Below are positions 5,743 through 5,786 of a stretch of DNA of 5,786 nucleotides, piece after piece. Position 1 is the stretch's first letter, and each line of letters starts with the position of its first letter. The stretch covers positions 1 through 5,786 of the forward strand of contig JBJOER010000229.1 in the NCBI GenBank assembly GCA_046049215.1. The letters are read 5' to 3'. Position numbers and translations under genes: made by a program. The notes beneath the pieces were generated by a model, which saw only the letters and a list, made by a program, of their open reading frames with translations, was not told the origin of the DNA and did no database searches. This stretch comes from JAJTFW01 sp046049215. Lineage in GTDB: Bacteria > Bacteroidota > Bacteroidia > AKYH767-A > OLB10.

Positions 5743-5786
5743 TCTCTAGTCACGAAGATAGGGTATTGCGCCATGGTCTGCCGTTT
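5739..5786 (-). CDS. C-terminal end of an upstream gene, unidentified
   Basis: On the minus strand the frame is open from the window edge through 15 codons, ending QYPIFVTRE followed by TGA. That TGA overlaps the ATG of the HD phosphohydrolase by 4 nt (ATGA), the commonest form of coupled operon junction. This makes it probable that another gene precedes the HD gene in the same operon. Too few residues are visible to name a family. The alternative is a short chance frame, possibly starting at the in-frame ATG at 5774. Confidence 0.35.
   Translation of the reverse strand, partial: KRQTMAQYPIFVTRE

Noticed and set aside
1..5786. tRNA, rRNA, CRISPR, insertion sequence or attachment site
   Set aside because: The window is almost fully covered by coding sequence on consistent strands. 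No cloverleaf, terminal inverted repeats, transposase or regular direct repeats were seen.

Overview
The window most likely comes from a chromosome of the phylum Bacteroidota (or the related Chlorobiota). The strongest clue is a single reading frame that fuses LpxC to FabZ, an arrangement characteristic of that group. The lpxD, lpxC-fabZ, lpxA gene order, the poor Shine-Dalgarno sequences and the helical protein at the left edge agree with this. I cannot place it below phylum level. Base composition looks like roughly half G+C by eye.

Layout. Almost the whole window is one tightly packed minus-strand operon, read from right to left. It starts with the last codons of an unidentified gene (5739-5786), whose stop overlaps the start of an HD-domain phosphohydrolase (4498-5742). 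Then come lpxD (3397-4437), the lpxC-fabZ fusion (1999-3387), lpxA (1199-1999) and a stand-alone ABC ATPase (575-1195). Junctions are a 4-nt overlap, a 60-nt gap, a 9-nt gap, a 1-nt overlap and a 3-nt gap. After a further 90-nt gap there is a 26-codon ORF (404-484), too short for usual gene calling, encoding an almost purely hydrophobic peptide. At the left edge a plus-strand helical protein (1-381) runs in from outside and converges on the operon, leaving only 22 nt between the two stop codons.

How the genes work together. LpxA, LpxC and LpxD catalyse the first three steps of lipid A synthesis: O-acylation of UDP-GlcNAc, deacetylation, and N-acylation. FabZ uses the same (R)-3-hydroxyacyl-ACP pool that LpxA and LpxD draw on, so the operon joins both sides of the branch point between phospholipid and lipid A synthesis. 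All expected catalytic residues are present in all four activities. The HD hydrolase and the ABC ATPase are co-transcribed by position, but their link to the outer membrane is only contextual.

The core is a known type of locus. The parts worth a second look are the microprotein ORF, the TTG-started ABC ATPase placed one codon after the lpxA stop in the same frame, its non-canonical Q-loop, and a promoter-like element very close to the lpxD start. I did not find clear evidence of a new multi-gene system.
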